Source: Flaccisagitta enflata (lineage: Eukaryota > Chaetognatha > Sagittoidea > Aphragmophora). Taken from it: 64,000 nt of DNA. Where the stretch lies: contig OZ231127.1 of NCBI GenBank assembly GCA_965153355.1, forward strand, positions 806,001-870,000, in the 5' to 3' direction. Position 1 is the stretch's first letter, and every line of letters begins with the position of its first letter. A program made the position numbers and the translations under genes. The notes under the pieces were generated by a model that saw only the letters and a program-made list of their open reading frames with translations, searched no databases and was not told the DNA's origin. Of this stretch, positions 25,590 to 36,751 are shown in pieces.

Positions 25590-26075
25590 GATTCCATTTT
25601 CTCCTCTTGCTTCTTCCCCGTTTCTCCGTCATTGTTCCTCGCCCGCACTGGCGTTCACCCTCTGTTTGCTCCTTGATTCTCCATGCTTGCTTTACATCTC
25701 GCTTTCTTCTCTGCGCTTGCTCCTGCACCCCGCCCGTTTGTTCCCCGCATCTGCTCCATGGGGCTTATCTTTGCATTTGTTTCACGTTTGCTCTCGTGAT
25801 TTGTTCTCGCTTTGCTCTTGGCATTTGCTCTTACTTGCTCGCTTTGCTCTGCATTCATTCTCACGCTTGTTGTCGCATTCGTTCGCGCTTGCTCCGATCC
25901 GCCCACGCCTGGCCTCATGCTCCCAAGATCTGCTCCGCTCGGCCTCCCATTCGCCTCGCTTTGGCCTCGTGATCCGCCCTCGGATTTGCTCTGCATCTGC
26001 CTCACATTCGCTCCGCCTTTGCTTCCGCTTTGCCTATTTGCTCGCATATGCTCTCGCGACATCCGCCTTGTTTGA
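25590..26075 (+). repeat. Degenerate CTCGC/TTTGCTC-rich array
   Basis: Loosely repeated GCATTTGCTC, GCTTGCTC and CTCGCTTTGCTC words run for about 490 bp. They keep a 214-residue plus frame open (25474-26118), rich in Leu/Ser/Arg. The words resemble the interior of family M elements. I judge it repeat-derived rather than a gene. Confidence 0.5.
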
Positions 26076-26119
26076 TTTGACTCACTTTCTTCAGCTCATT
26101 TTGACCTTTTCACTATAAC

Positions 26120-27069
26120 GGCACACGACTCACGTGACGTCGTGGATCGGTCGCTACCTTAGATTTGTGGATAAAAATGTGTAAAGTGGGAATTTTTCTT
26201 TTATAATTTTCAAATTATAATTTATTCATACTTATCAAAGGGCATCAAGATGATTTTTTTATGGTGTTAGCCCTATGTCCTTGTGTTTACATTGGTGTAA
26301 TACTTTTTAAGAATTCCAATGCAAAACTGGCCATGCGAGCTTTACATCCAGATACTCATTTTTTTTAAATACATCTTTATTTTTTTAGATTTGACTTTAT
26401 AAACATGCATAATCATCTTTATTACGTCAAGAGCTTTCGAACGATATGCTGCACTATATATTTTGTTGGAAAATCAAACAATTAATGGACTATCTAGTTT
26501 TCTGCTCGACTTACTCTATCGGCTACAGCGCGTAAACCTTTTCGCGCGCGAGAAAATCAACCACCGCAAAGCAGCCATTTTTCCTCAAACAAACTTAACA
26601 AATGCACGAATGGTAGGAGGTGAGCGCATTGACCGATTTTGATGAAATTTAAGATATAGGGCCTTCTTGGTCTACTCTTTCATATATATCTGAACTTTGT
26701 GAAGCGAAAAACAATGAGATCCCTTCTTGTTTTATCGAAGTTGAGGTCTATTTTGATAGTTTCCGTGGATCGCAATAACCAATTTTCTCCCGGTTTTTCA
26801 AGATTTTCTGATGCTACATGACGTAATCTGACATGTATAAGCATATTTCGTATTAACATTAACTCATTTCTCGTTAATCATAACATTTCATCTCATAATC
26901 AAGCCATCATCCGCGCAGAAAATTTGTGTTTTTCAACGATATTTTTACACGATCTGGCTGAGCGTCGTGACCGGTCGCTACCAAAAGGCTCCTATGAATT
27001 TTTTTTTAGCAATTCTTAAAATACAAACAACCGGTTTATAATTACTCAAGGTCAGATTCAGAGCAATAT
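26120..27069. other. AT-rich segment between two TCGCTACC words
   Basis: GTCGTGGATCGGTCGCTACC (near 26140) and GCGTCGTGACCGGTCGCTACC (near 26962, one base longer) flank about 800 bp of AT-rich sequence as direct repeats. No coding or transposon core is seen. A related word lies at 22160. Confidence 0.4.
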
Positions 27070-27195
27070 TATGACGATGGTTGGGCAGGAGCTGTGAGGT
27101 AAATACCCTTGAAAATGTGAGGGCCAACCAGCAGCCCAACAGATGGACAGACATACAAAAACAGCAAAGTGTAGAGTTACATGACCTTAACAATT
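27070..27195 (-). mobile_element. Family F 3' two-thirds, decayed
   Basis: GATGGTTGGGCAGGAGCTGT, then CAACAGATGGACAGACAT and GCAAAGTGTAGAGTTACATG, match family F without a clear 5' end. Confidence 0.55.
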
Positions 27196-27229
27196 GCAGA
27201 TCTTTAATCTAGACCTTTAATACACACAT

Positions 27230-27570
27230 TGTTTACAAAAGAAAAACTCAAATTCACAGGGCTTTAGTTGGCATGCAAAAACTTAATTAGCCCTCTTTAA
27301 CCGCAATGCTTAAAAACAGCTATCCGGAGCCTCCAACTGACCCTTTTAAACCACTTAGGCCTCAAATTTACCCCCCCCTCAACCGCAATGACAGCCCTTC
27401 TGAGTCTTTGAACTTCTCTTTTGAAAGCTTTCCCTTTCTCTAATCTACCCATCCAAACCTCAAATCAGTCACATCTGGTCTTTTAAACCCTCTGCCTTAA
27501 AATCAGCTGTATCACAACTTCCATCAGCCCTCATAGACCTTAAAACAGCCCTCAATCACCAGATGAATGG
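27230..27570. repeat. Possible decayed H-core region
   Basis: Recurring GCCTCAAATTTACC, CTTTAACCGCAATG and CAGCCCTC words suggest a very old minisatellite. Unit boundaries are not clear. Confidence 0.3.
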
Positions 27571-27599
27571 ATTAACAAAGGCAACATTTTTACCTTTCG

Positions 27600-27713
27600 T
27601 CCTTTTGATGCTTGCTCTGGCTATCTATCTTGCTATCTAGTCACATTATCAAATACTTCCTTTTGATGGTTGCTCTGGTTATCTATCTTGCTATCTAGCT
27701 ACATCATCAAATA
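27600..27713. repeat. About 58-bp direct repeat, two copies
   Basis: CCTTTTGATGCTTGCTCTGG with CTATCTATCTTGCTATCTAG and following bases is repeated once with few changes. Confidence 0.85.
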
Positions 27714-28320
27714 TTACATATAGAAGCAAACAGGTATAATTTAAGACTATCTAAATATGCATTCATATGACTTTCTTGAAAAACTGTGGGCCATGGTAAT
27801 TTTACAAAATCAGGTCTGAACAATAAAAATCACTTTAAGCAATTGATTTTGAACCAAAGAGATAGTGACAATTTTAAAAGCTCATTTTGCAAGAAGACTC
27901 CTGAGTATTTAAATATATTTCCTCACAAATCAACAAAAAGATAAAACCTATAAACCAACCTACCAACATGCCTATCTTATAGTAGTGGCATGCAACCAAC
28001 AATGAGACCATTGTATAGTGTGTAGAGACAATAGTTTTCAGTAGACAAATCAAATGATGCTATATTCCATAATAGTTTATTGATAAGCAAGTCTTAATGT
28101 CTACACATGATGCGCGCTCCAACTCAAATCTGGACAGGATCTTCTGTAAACAAATTTCTAAAACCACTGCTGTAAATGCTTTCAGACTATCTGGACCGCG
28201 TTTTGATCCATAATGACCCAAAAATCTCAGATTTGTCGAGAACACAACCTTAAGACTTAAGTTAAGTGCAACTATTGTTTTTAAGACAGCAATTTAACTC
28301 ATTTGCTATCATTACAAATT

Positions 28321-28722
28321 CAGACGGGACCCTAATAAGAGCGGAGGAGAGACCCAAAGTTTTAGCACACCCCTTACAGCTTGTATGGCTGAAGCAAATT
28401 TCTCACTTGCTGTGGCAGATTACACCTTGGGTGGATATAATTGGCGCCACCGTAGCGATTATTGAATTTCCACCTAGAACACCCTTAGATTCCACCAAAT
28501 CACCCTAAGAGCCCCCTCAAAATATTGAACAATTTTTTCTTCAATTTTGACTATTTGGGGATGTTCTTAATGGAAATTCAAAAATTGCTACAGTGGCGCC
28601 AATTGTATCCACCCAAGGTGTAATCTTCCACAGCAAATAACAAATTTGCTTCAGCCATATAAACTGTAGGGGGTGTGCTAAAACGTTGGGTCCCTCCTCC
28701 ACTCTTATTAGGGTCCTGTCTG
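28321..28722. mobile_element. Family T-like palindrome, 402 bp
   Basis: CAGACGGGACCCTAATAAGA at 28321 and its inverted partner ending CCTGTCTG at 28722 pair (20 of 21 at the tips), and the arms stay similar for about 170 bp. The right flank is TA; the left is TT, so the target duplication is imperfect. The arms encode mirror-image short frames on opposite strands that differ at many residues, so no coding constraint is evident. Confidence 0.7.
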
Positions 28723-29690
28723 TAGACTGTTGTCTCTGCTGGAGGCTCATGCCATGGTCATGTTCATCACAGTTCATGACATATGAAAGAGAGTCAAAAG
28801 GGCTTTTATAGGGTTTACTATGTGATTTTTGTTCTATTTATTGAATATTGATGTAATTGATTTAACTTTTTGTTCTCAAAACATAATATTTTACATAATT
28901 GTTTTAAATGAATTGTCTGATACTTTCTATAGGGCCCATAACTAATTTCAGATAAGAAAGACGATTAAACATCTTTTTAGAAAAGATAACAATAGGATTT
29001 TTTCCCAAATTTAAAGATTATAAATATGGAAAATGCAGTAGAAACTTGCATTTTAAAAACATCTGTACATGGATAATTGATTTTGCTAGCTGCTGATATT
29101 TTTGGATTTTTGATATTTTTGATCTCTATGAAAATTCATAATTTTCAATTAAACAGTTTAGAAAACAATCTTGAAATTTTTTTATTTTTGCTGGTTTGAA
29201 GGTCTGTTTTTAGAGCTGAAATCATTCTTTAAGTGACTTTTTCATAATTCCATGCAAAATTTTTCCTAATATTTAACTAAGAAAAAGAAATAACAAAAAT
29301 CATTTAATCATATTTTCCATAGTATAACAATTATTGATGGCGTCTGGTAAATTTCACGATAACTTGCAATGTGTCATACACAAAAACAATATAAACGCTA
29401 CAATAAACATTACAAAAGCGACAATGTTTTCATACATTTATTTGAGATTAGAAAGCAACAGAGAAACAAGAAAAAACGCATACGTGACTGGTAAATAGAA
29501 AGAATACTTAAATGACGTAATCATAAGCACAGACATTCCTCTTCTCCCCCCACCCCCCAGTTCTAAAATCCTAATGGAGAAGCGGCCCTGAAAGGGCAAA
29601 TGACTAATGCTTCCACACACAGTGGGCCTTAATTGGATATGAGTTCAAAAAAATCCTTAATAGTATTAGTAGAGACTTGTATAAGTTGGT
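28723..29690. other. AT-rich sequence, nothing recognised except an H scrap
   Basis: GAAGCGGCCCTGAAAGGGCA with ATGACTAATGCTTCCACACA at about 29580-29630 is a family H (48-kb subtype) left-arm scrap. The rest is unassigned. Confidence 0.4.
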
Positions 29691-29984
29691 ACAATTCATA
29701 GTGGAGAATAGATGTTGACTCTTAAAAAAAATTTCCCTTGAAAATTTTTGCAAAAATGGCTGAAACATTTTGAAGTTTTCAAATATTTTATATAAAACTT
29801 TAGGACTTTTCTGTTTTGAATTTCTGATTCAAGATTCATATTCCTGATAAAATTTCCAATCATTTGATAGGTCGCACTATACATTTTTATCAAAAGATAA
29901 AATTTTTGTTTTTTATGCCACCATTACAAAAAAAATAATGGTGGCCTGAAATATATAAATCTTATTTTTTCATGAAACTATATA

Positions 29985-32492
29985 CAGTACGAGAATAAAA
30001 GAACTGGGTAACTGGAGGGAAGCCATATCTGGAAAACGGCAAAGATTCATAATAAAATTTTTGACCACAAAATGCACCTATAGGTGTACTATGTTGTTTA
30101 AGGTTTTAGAGCCATTCTAATGAATTCATTTTTTTTTCCTTCAAAAAATTTTTTTTCAGTTTTTTGACCATTTTGGCCACTAAAATTACACCAAAAAAAA
30201 ATTCCTTTAAGATTTATGTTGTTAAGACACATTTACAAATTTCTTTTTTTTATTGGAGATTTTCCACCAATTTTTGTGCGTATGGCACCCAAAACTGAAA
30301 AAACTCAAAAAGTGGAATATCTCACTAAATTTTCAACAAAATCTCCTAATTTTTGGTGTGGAAGTAGTCTTAGGGCACTTTAATATGTGTGCAAAATTTC
30401 AGCTATTCAAATGAATTTTTGGAAGAACTAGGAAATTTTGAAATGTTCAGAAAATATGATGTAAGGTAATTTTACCCTTAAAATTTTTTTTTTTTCTAAT
30501 AAAAAATCCTGCCAACTTTTATTTTTTGATTGAATAAATCACAAATTAGGAAAATCACAATTTGGACTAGCAAAAAAATGACCCATTTTTTGAGGTTGAA
30601 TAAAAACTGTTCCTGTCATCCAATCATCTTCATTTTTGGTGGAGTTGTTACCTGTTATCTATCCTAACTTCACCTAGAATTTGAGCTCATTGCGACAAAT
30701 TGTTGCCGAGATATTTACATTCAAAGTTTGTCTGTTGGGGCAAAATCAGCAAAATTCGCATTCCGACCATTTTTGAGCTGGCGTAAAATTCTATTTCTTT
30801 GATTATAAACCACTATTTTTGCTGTTTTTGCTTACTCAGGTGGAAGCATATAATCACGTAATAAAATTTCAGACTCTTATGACAAGTGGTTTTTGAGTTA
30901 TGATGATCCAAACTTTGAAAAAAACACTCACTATTCAGTAAAAATGAAGAGGAAAAAATGAGGGTTTTTTTTTAAGTTTGGACCATCATAACTCAAAAAC
31001 CACTCGTCATACAAGTCTGAAAATTTAGTACGTGATTATGTGCTTCCACCTGAGTAACTTCAGCAAATATGGTGGTATGTAATCAAAGAAATAGAATTTT
31101 ACGCCAGCTCAAAAGTGGCCAAAATGCGAATTTTCCTGATTTTGCCCTGACAAACAAACTTTGAATGTAAATATCTCAGCAATTTTAGGTGAAGTTAGGG
31201 TAGACAACAGGTACAGTGCGATGGGAGCAATGACGACCTAGACTGGAGGATAGATTTTAAGTATCCTAATTTTATTTGTATCATAAAATATTTGAGATCT
31301 AGGCTAATTAAAGGTTGCTTTATTGCGTGAATACATTTGCATCTCTAAAACTTCAACTTGTGACTTGACCTCATCAAGAATTCATTTTTCAAGGTTTTAA
31401 CCTATTTTATTAGATAAAACGAAAAATTTTATATAATTTTGAAAAAAAAATCAGCTCAATCGGACCATTTTTTCAGGTTTTATGACGATCTTTAATGAAC
31501 AAGAGTTATGCAAATTAGTTTTTGCACAAAACTTAAGATGGCCATAAAACCTATAAAAATGGACTGATTGAGCAGATTTTTTTTTTCAAAACGATATAAA
31601 ATTTTCCACTCGATTTATTAAAATAGGTTAGAACTTCAAAAAATAAAGTCTTGATGAGGTCAAGTTGCAAGTTGAAGTTTGAGAGACGCAAACATTTTCA
31701 CTCAATAGAGCAACCTTTAATTAGCTTAAATCTCAAATATTTTATGATACAAATGAAATTAGGATCCCTAAAATCTATCCTCCAGTCTAGGTCGTCATTG
31801 CTCCCATCGTACTGTAACAACTCCACTAAAAATGAAGATGATCGGATGACAGGAACAGGTTTTATTCAACCTCAAAAAATGGGTCACTTTTTGCTATTTT
31901 TGAAGAAGAAATTTTTTTCTAAGGAGGCTAATCCAAATTGTTTTTTAGAATTTCCTAATTTGTGATTTATTCAATCAAAAAGTGAAAGTTGGCAGGATTT
32001 TTTATTTGAAAAAAAATTTTAAGGGGAAAATCATCTTACATTATATTTTATAACTTTTACAAAATTTCATAATTTTTCCAAAAATTCATTTGAAAAGCTG
32101 AAATTTTGCACACATATTAGCGTGTCCTAAGACTACTTCCACATCAAAAATTAGGAGATTTTGTTGAAAATTTAGTGAGATATTTCACTTTTTGTGTTTT
32201 TTGAGTTTTGGGTGCCATAGGCACAAAAATTGGTGGAAAATTTCCAACAGAAAAAGAAATTTGTGTAAATGAGTCTTAATAACATACGCTATAAAGGATT
32301 TTTTTTTGGTATAATTTTTGTGGCCAAAATGGTCAAAAATCTGGAAAAAAATTTTTTGCAGGAAAAAAGATAAATTCATTGGAATGGCTCTAAAACCTTA
32401 AACAACACAGTACGCCTATAGGTGCATTATGTGATGAAAAATTTTATATTGAATCCTAGCCGTTTTCCGGATATTCTTTGATTCTTGTACTG
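29985..32492. mobile_element. Family T foldback, 2.5 kb, TA-flanked, carrying another insertion
   Basis: It starts CAGTACGAGAATAAAAGAAC and ends GATTCTTGTACTG, with TA on both sides (29983-29984, 32493-32494). The two arms of about 0.95 kb are inverted copies meeting near 30940-30970. The homologous unfilled site AACTATATAGTGCGGCC is at 39135-39150. CAGT ends with TA duplication point to Tc1/mariner-like mobilisation. No transposase frame. Confidence 0.8.
31214..31814. mobile_element. Family T foldback, 601 bp, nested
   Basis: CAGTGCGATGGGAGCAATGA at 31214 and its inverted partner ending TCGTACTG at 31814 differ at one base in the first 22. TA lies outside each end (31212-31213, 31815-31816). 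The left arm of the surrounding 2.5-kb foldback preserves the empty site AGTTGTTACCTGTT at 30643-30656 with a single TA, proving insertion with TA duplication. Confidence 0.9.
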
Positions 32493-32640
32493 TAGTGTGA
32501 CCTATTAAATGAATGGAAATTTCACCAAGAATATGAATCTTGAATCAAAATTTTAAAAAAGATATATCCTTATGATCTACAAGGTGTTTCACGAAAATTG
32601 ATACTTTTTAATGAATTTTGCAAAAATTTTCAAAGGAAAT

Positions 32641-32691
32641 AGGCAATGGGAATTTGAGAATTGAGAAGCTTTGGGGGGGGGGGGATGTACA
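32641..32691 (+). mobile_element. Family H piece, left of the 3.36-kb insertion
   Basis: TTGAGAATTGAGAAGCTTTG with a G12 run and ATGTACATA matches the end of the H core at 3335-3365 (TTGAGAAGCTTGGAGGGGGA). Its right arm is displaced to 36060. Confidence 0.6.
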
Positions 32692-33104
32692 TACAGTGGA
32701 CTACTACGTTATTGGCACCTGATTTAACAGCATTTCGGATTTAGCAGCCAAGATACCTTGGTCCCAAATTTTTATAGGCTTTTGCAATGTTAATTTTTCC
32801 TGATTTAACAACACCTGATTTTACAGCCAAATCTGATTTACAGGCGCTATTTTCTGGTCCCATTGAATAGTTATGACGCACTGAAAATTACCATAGAATT
32901 TGCCACCCGAGCTATATAAGTCATGAAATTTATAAAATGAAATTTAATGACAATTTTTGTTTTTATGTTTTCAAGTAAACTATCAACAGCCATATTTTGC
33001 ATGAATTGACTTGCATGTGCAAGTTTTAATATCCAATCCTTTGGTTTACAGCTGAAAAAATATGCGAAATACAATAAAAAACTCATTTTGTCAATGTACC
33101 ATGG

Positions 33105-33251
33105 CTCATTGAAAATTTTAGATTTGCATAGAAAATCAAAATATCAACAAAACAAGAACATAGCGCGATTCCTAAAACACAAACTGAGGGCGCTATGTTC
33201 TTGTTTTAATGATATTTTAATCTTTTATGCAAATTTAAAATTTTCAGTGAG
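33105..33251. repeat. Imperfect palindrome, about 60-bp arms
   Basis: CTCATTGAAAATTTTAGATT...ACAAGAACATAGCGC and GCGCTATGTTCTTGTTTT...AAAATTTTCAGTGAG pair around a loop of about 25 bp. Confidence 0.75.
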
Positions 33252-33460
33252 CAGTTACTGAAACGATTGTCACTATTTTTTTCACTTTTTAGTCTCATCA
33301 AAATCGAATTTCCTTCAATCTTTTTGCATTTTTGTCATTTGACAATAACAGATCGGTTTCCTCATGTAAGTTTACACATTTAAGTACAAAAAAATAAACA
33401 CAAGCATTGACTTATGCAAAAATAGTAAAGTGAATTGTTTCTAGGGGTGTTCCAAGGGTG

Positions 33461-33521
33461 ATATTTACCCTTGTACGAATGTAAGCCAAGGTTTATTTAC
33501 CCTTGTACGAATGTAAGCCGA
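33461..33521. repeat. Direct repeat, two copies
   Basis: TTTACCCTTGTACGAATGTA with AGCC is repeated at about 32-bp spacing. Confidence 0.8.
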
Positions 33522-33882
33522 ATGTGAAGAATGTGTTTGTTTTCTATATGATTGGTAGAACAATATCCTTCACAAACTACCTAGGAAATAAATATACGGA
33601 CAGCTGGAAAGAAGTTAGTATTTTCACTCATTGAATGAAGTATATGCCCAAATGAATCAATTTGCAGTCATAATATGGTATTTTGATCTATCAAGTGCTC
33701 TGTTTCGACTTTGTATAGGATTGGTCTTTAATCTTCTAACCTGCATCAGTGTATCCTTGGCTTCGCAAAAAGCAAAAAAAAAAATCATTGAATCAGTTTT
33801 GTTTTCTTTTATGATCAGATAATTTCAGAGCATTATGTTTGACTGCAGCCCTCAAATTTTTCAACAATCAGAGAAATTGTCA

Positions 33883-34078
33883 TAAATGTGATCTAATGAG
33901 ACCAAGCAGAATGATTTTGCTCAATCCGTTTAGATTTAAGAGCTGTTTCACTGTGGGTTGTCCTTTGAAGATTCGAACCAAAAGCATCAAAATATGACTT
34001 TGTTAAAATGACAATTTTTCTTCAAAACGCTGTAATTTCAAAACGGATTGAGCTACCAAGCTCTGCTTGGTCTTGAAT
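33883..34078. repeat. Imperfect inverted repeat
   Basis: GAGACCAAGCAGAATGATTT with GCTCAATCCGTTT faces AAACGGATTGAGCTACCAAG with CTCTGCTTGGTCTTG. Confidence 0.65.
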
Positions 34079-34649
34079 TGAAGATTTTTTGCTATAGTTT
34101 GTTGATCTTCTTTCATTGTTTTGTTGGACATTACAGTTTAGTTGCTATGATCATGGTTAGGTGTCCGTATATTTATTTCCTAGATAATACCGCAATTGGA
34201 ATAAATGGACGAGGGCCTTGTGAACCCTCACTGACTAGGTTTTACGCGCACCACTCACACATTCACATTCACACACATATGTCACTGACGCGTTTTACGC
34301 AACGGCGACACGTCGGCAGCGCAGCGGCGGCAGCGCAGCGGCGACGCGGCGGGAAACACGTCCTAACATTTGTACTTCTGTGTACAAACGTTTTCCCAAA
34401 TTTAAAGATGCTGTTTTTAGTTGCGTGAACACATCTCTACACCCTGCTCTGTCCGTCCGGCTGTCTTTGCGTTTCTCTGTCACACTTTTGCCTGAATCAA
34501 ATTTATTTCTTTTTGTCATGTTATACAAGTCATTCCAAGTCATAGTCAGTTTAGTTAATTTTGTCATTTTAGTAAATTTTGTAATTTGTCAATTTACGTC
34601 AATTAAGGTCATTCCCGGTCAATCTATGTTGTTTTAAGGCATTTTTCGT

Positions 34650-34712
34650 CATTTATAGATGCGTCCTTGCATCTCTATAAAAGGCTGTCTGTTGGTAGAT
34701 TGGTCGAAAACG
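34650..34712 (+). mobile_element. Family F 3' end, AGATGC stem variant
   Basis: TTTATAGATGCGTCCTTGCATCTCTATAAAAGGC in outline: hairpin AGATGC-GTCCTT-GCATCT (34657-34674), then CTGTCTGTTGG. It is the same stem type as the complete copy at 42051. Confidence 0.65.
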
Positions 34713-34765
34713 CATTCATTCAAAATATCTAATCAACACTTCAGAAAATGGCTGATTTTCACCCT

Positions 34766-34890
34766 AACAAGGCCGTATACACGCCATACACGGCTACCAA
34801 AGTTGCGTGCGATTGGGAAGGGGTGATGATTAAAAAGGCCAACCAAGCACCTGGGTAGGAGCGGTAATGCATGTCCGTGTGATAGTAGCT
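34766..34890 (-). mobile_element. Family F 5' portion
   Basis: AACAAGGCCGTATACACGCC, inner motif AGTTGCGTGCGATTGGG, and GCACCTGGGTAGGAGCGGTA are present. No hairpin end follows. Confidence 0.65.
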
Positions 34891-35062
34891 ATTTGAGCTG
34901 AAGGTAGGGATGCTAGCGATTTTGACTGCCCCTCACTTATGTTTTTGGTGGATATTCCATTGCACAATCAGTTGAATCATTTGTTGGATAATCCATTGGA
35001 CGTTTTTTCACTCAAGATTTTTTTTTACTGACAGAAATTCTTGCTCAATGTGTCCACTCTCA

Positions 35063-35063
<1 letters not shown>

Positions 35064-35139
<76 letters not shown>
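35064..35139. repeat. (CT)n microsatellite
   Basis: About 76 bp of pure CT. Confidence 0.95.
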
Positions 35140-35142
<3 letters not shown>

Positions 35143-35608
35143 GGTAAGTTAACATTTTTGTCCACAATGGTTCCTGTTAAAATCAGCAAAATCAACTTGA
35201 TTTGATTAACAAAACCTTCGGAAGTATACTTCGGCATTTAGCTAAAACATTTGTACAAGCCGAAACAAGGGCCAAAACAAGAACATTTGTTGTTGTTTGC
35301 CCTCCAAGCCGAGCCCTTGGAACAACCCTAATTGTTTCTTTGTCCTCTGGGTAAATTCTTCTTTCTTTAATTTCAGTGCGTCTTATCCCCAATTCAAAGG
35401 CATCGATTTAAGAATTCATCAAATTTATAGTAAATTTTTTTTCCATCTTTCTATTCTTAGTAAAAATTGAAGATCATAGATACATAAAAAAGTCAAAAAG
35501 GAAATAAGAATGAAAAAAAATATGAAAGACAAAAATGAACAGTGAAGTCCTACAACTCAAAACTGGCATTGTGCACGTTGTTTTTTTTTCATGTATTCAT
35601 AGACTGAT

Positions 35609-35697
35609 CCCTAGCCCTAACCCTACCCTACCCTTAACCCTACCCTTGCCCTAACCTCACGCCTATTACAACCCCTAACCCTAAAACATTTCCTAGA
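35609..35697. repeat. Telomere-like CCCTAA stretch, degenerate
   Basis: CCCTAGCCCTAACCCTACCC, CCTTAACCCTACCCTTGCCC and CCCCTAACCCTAAAAC are imperfect CCCTAA units on the + strand over about 90 bp. It may be an interstitial telomeric insertion or chance low complexity. Confidence 0.55.
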
Positions 35698-36059
35698 ACT
35701 CAACCAAATGAACATTTGTATAGAGAAATTTGAATAAAGATCAAGATGTATTGCTTTTGTAGTATTCTTTATGTTGCTAAATAGCTTTGGCATCTTTTCT
35801 ATGATAAAGATTCTTTGATATGTCAAAGCAAGCCTTTCCGAGGTTATGGCTGTCAATCTGTCACTCAGTTTACCAGATGCATAAATGTTCAATCATTGCA
35901 ATTCATTGAGCACATATGTTAGCATATTTAACTTTGTTAGATGTGATTTTTTTTTGCAAAAAAATGGCAAAAAATTTGTAATTCGATTTAACAGCATTCG
36001 GATTTAACAGCCAAAATCACCCAGTCTCTTCAAGACCGTTATATCGGATTTCCACTGTA

Positions 36060-36112
36060 CACCCCTGTGTCCAACAGGACATTGGCCCTTTGGGGCATCT
36101 GCCCTAAAAGCA
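36060..36112 (+). mobile_element. Family H right-arm remnant
   Basis: CACCCCTGTGTCCAACAGGA and CTTTGGGGCATCTGCCCTAA match the right arm at 3402-3454. It is the other half of the element split by the 3.36-kb insertion. Confidence 0.75.
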
Positions 36113-36662
36113 TGATCCCATTTCACCCACTTGTCACAAGACCAATTAAAGGGTGGGGAATCTGCTCAGTCCGTCAAAAATTTTCTTTGGTCAAGATTTG
36201 GGACCCTACCGGTACACATCTCAGGTCAAAAAGCCATATCAGGTCAAGGTTTTAAAATGGGCAATTTGAAAATCTGATTGCAGATTGAGAATCGTTGCAA
36301 AAACTGCTTAATGAATACATCCTTCCTTTTTTTACATTCCATCAGGTAGGCTGGGAAATAAATCCTGTTACTTTTCAGTCACAACCTTAAATTTTTGCTA
36401 GAATGTCCGTGATGGTCATGAGAGTACACACATCAAATTTCAAGTCGATATCTTAAATAGTTCAGATTTTATGACATTTTTCCGAAGTTTATACCGCTTC
36501 CAATCCTAACTCAACTGCTTACTGAGGTTTCTTTTTAATCTGCTAACTGGTGGAATAAATTTCTCAGAGTACAAAATCAAAAGCGAAGTAACTGCGTGTG
36601 TAACTCGGCCACGCGCATAAATAATTTGAATGATAGCTACGATCAAATGGATGAAACTTGAG
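36113..36662. repeat. Dispersed repeat R1 (empty-site copy) and unassigned sequence
   Basis: 36113-36310 is the inverted counterpart of 38482-38631 plus 39396-39450 (CATGATCCCATTTCACCCAC, CTTGTCACAAGACCAATT, GGGTGGGGAATCTGCTCA, ATCTGATTGCAGATTGAGAA). It lacks the 764-bp palindrome present at 38632. From 36310 on nothing is recognised. Confidence 0.65.

Positions 36663-36666
<4 letters not shown>

Positions 36667-36741
<75 letters not shown>
36667..36741. repeat. (GA)n microsatellite
   Basis: About 75 bp of GA. Confidence 0.95.
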
Positions 36742-36745
<4 letters not shown>

Positions 36746-36751
36746 TCGGCG

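Larger units (their letters stand above)
29700..32640. mobile_element. Outer palindrome hosting nested insertions
   Basis: Left arm pieces (TTGAAAATTTTTGCAAAA near 29740; GATTCAAGATTCATATTCCT near 29820; CATTTGATAGGTCGCACTAT near 29862) recur inverted near 32500-32630. The small uninterrupted relative at about 38960-39230 has the same arms and a CCACTGTTGTAA...AACGGTGG centre. The element at 29985-32492 sits in its right arm. Confidence 0.7.
32694..36057. mobile_element. 3.36-kb insertion, CAGTGGA ends, TA target
   Basis: It starts CAGTGGACTACTACGTTATT and ends TCGGATTTCCACTG, with TA outside both ends (32692-32693, 36058-36059). GATTTAACAGCATTYCGGATTTA words lie close to both ends (inner position on the right, direct orientation), together with other AACAGCC words. 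CAGT..CGNTATAACG ends resemble pogo/Tigger-type Tc1 relatives. The interior is non-coding and itself holds a palindrome (33105), family F pieces, (CT)n and a CCCTAA stretch. It splits a family H element whose halves abut both ends. Confidence 0.65.

Noticed and set aside
25474-26118. 214-residue plus frame at 25.5-26.1 kb
   Set aside because: Degenerate CTCGC/TTTGCTC array; overlapping frames on both strands are open, and residue use follows the repeat.
26120-26985. Solo LTR or small LTR element between TCGCTACC direct repeats
   Set aside because: The direct repeats are only about 20 bp; no TG...CA ends, primer-binding site or polypurine tract could be placed.
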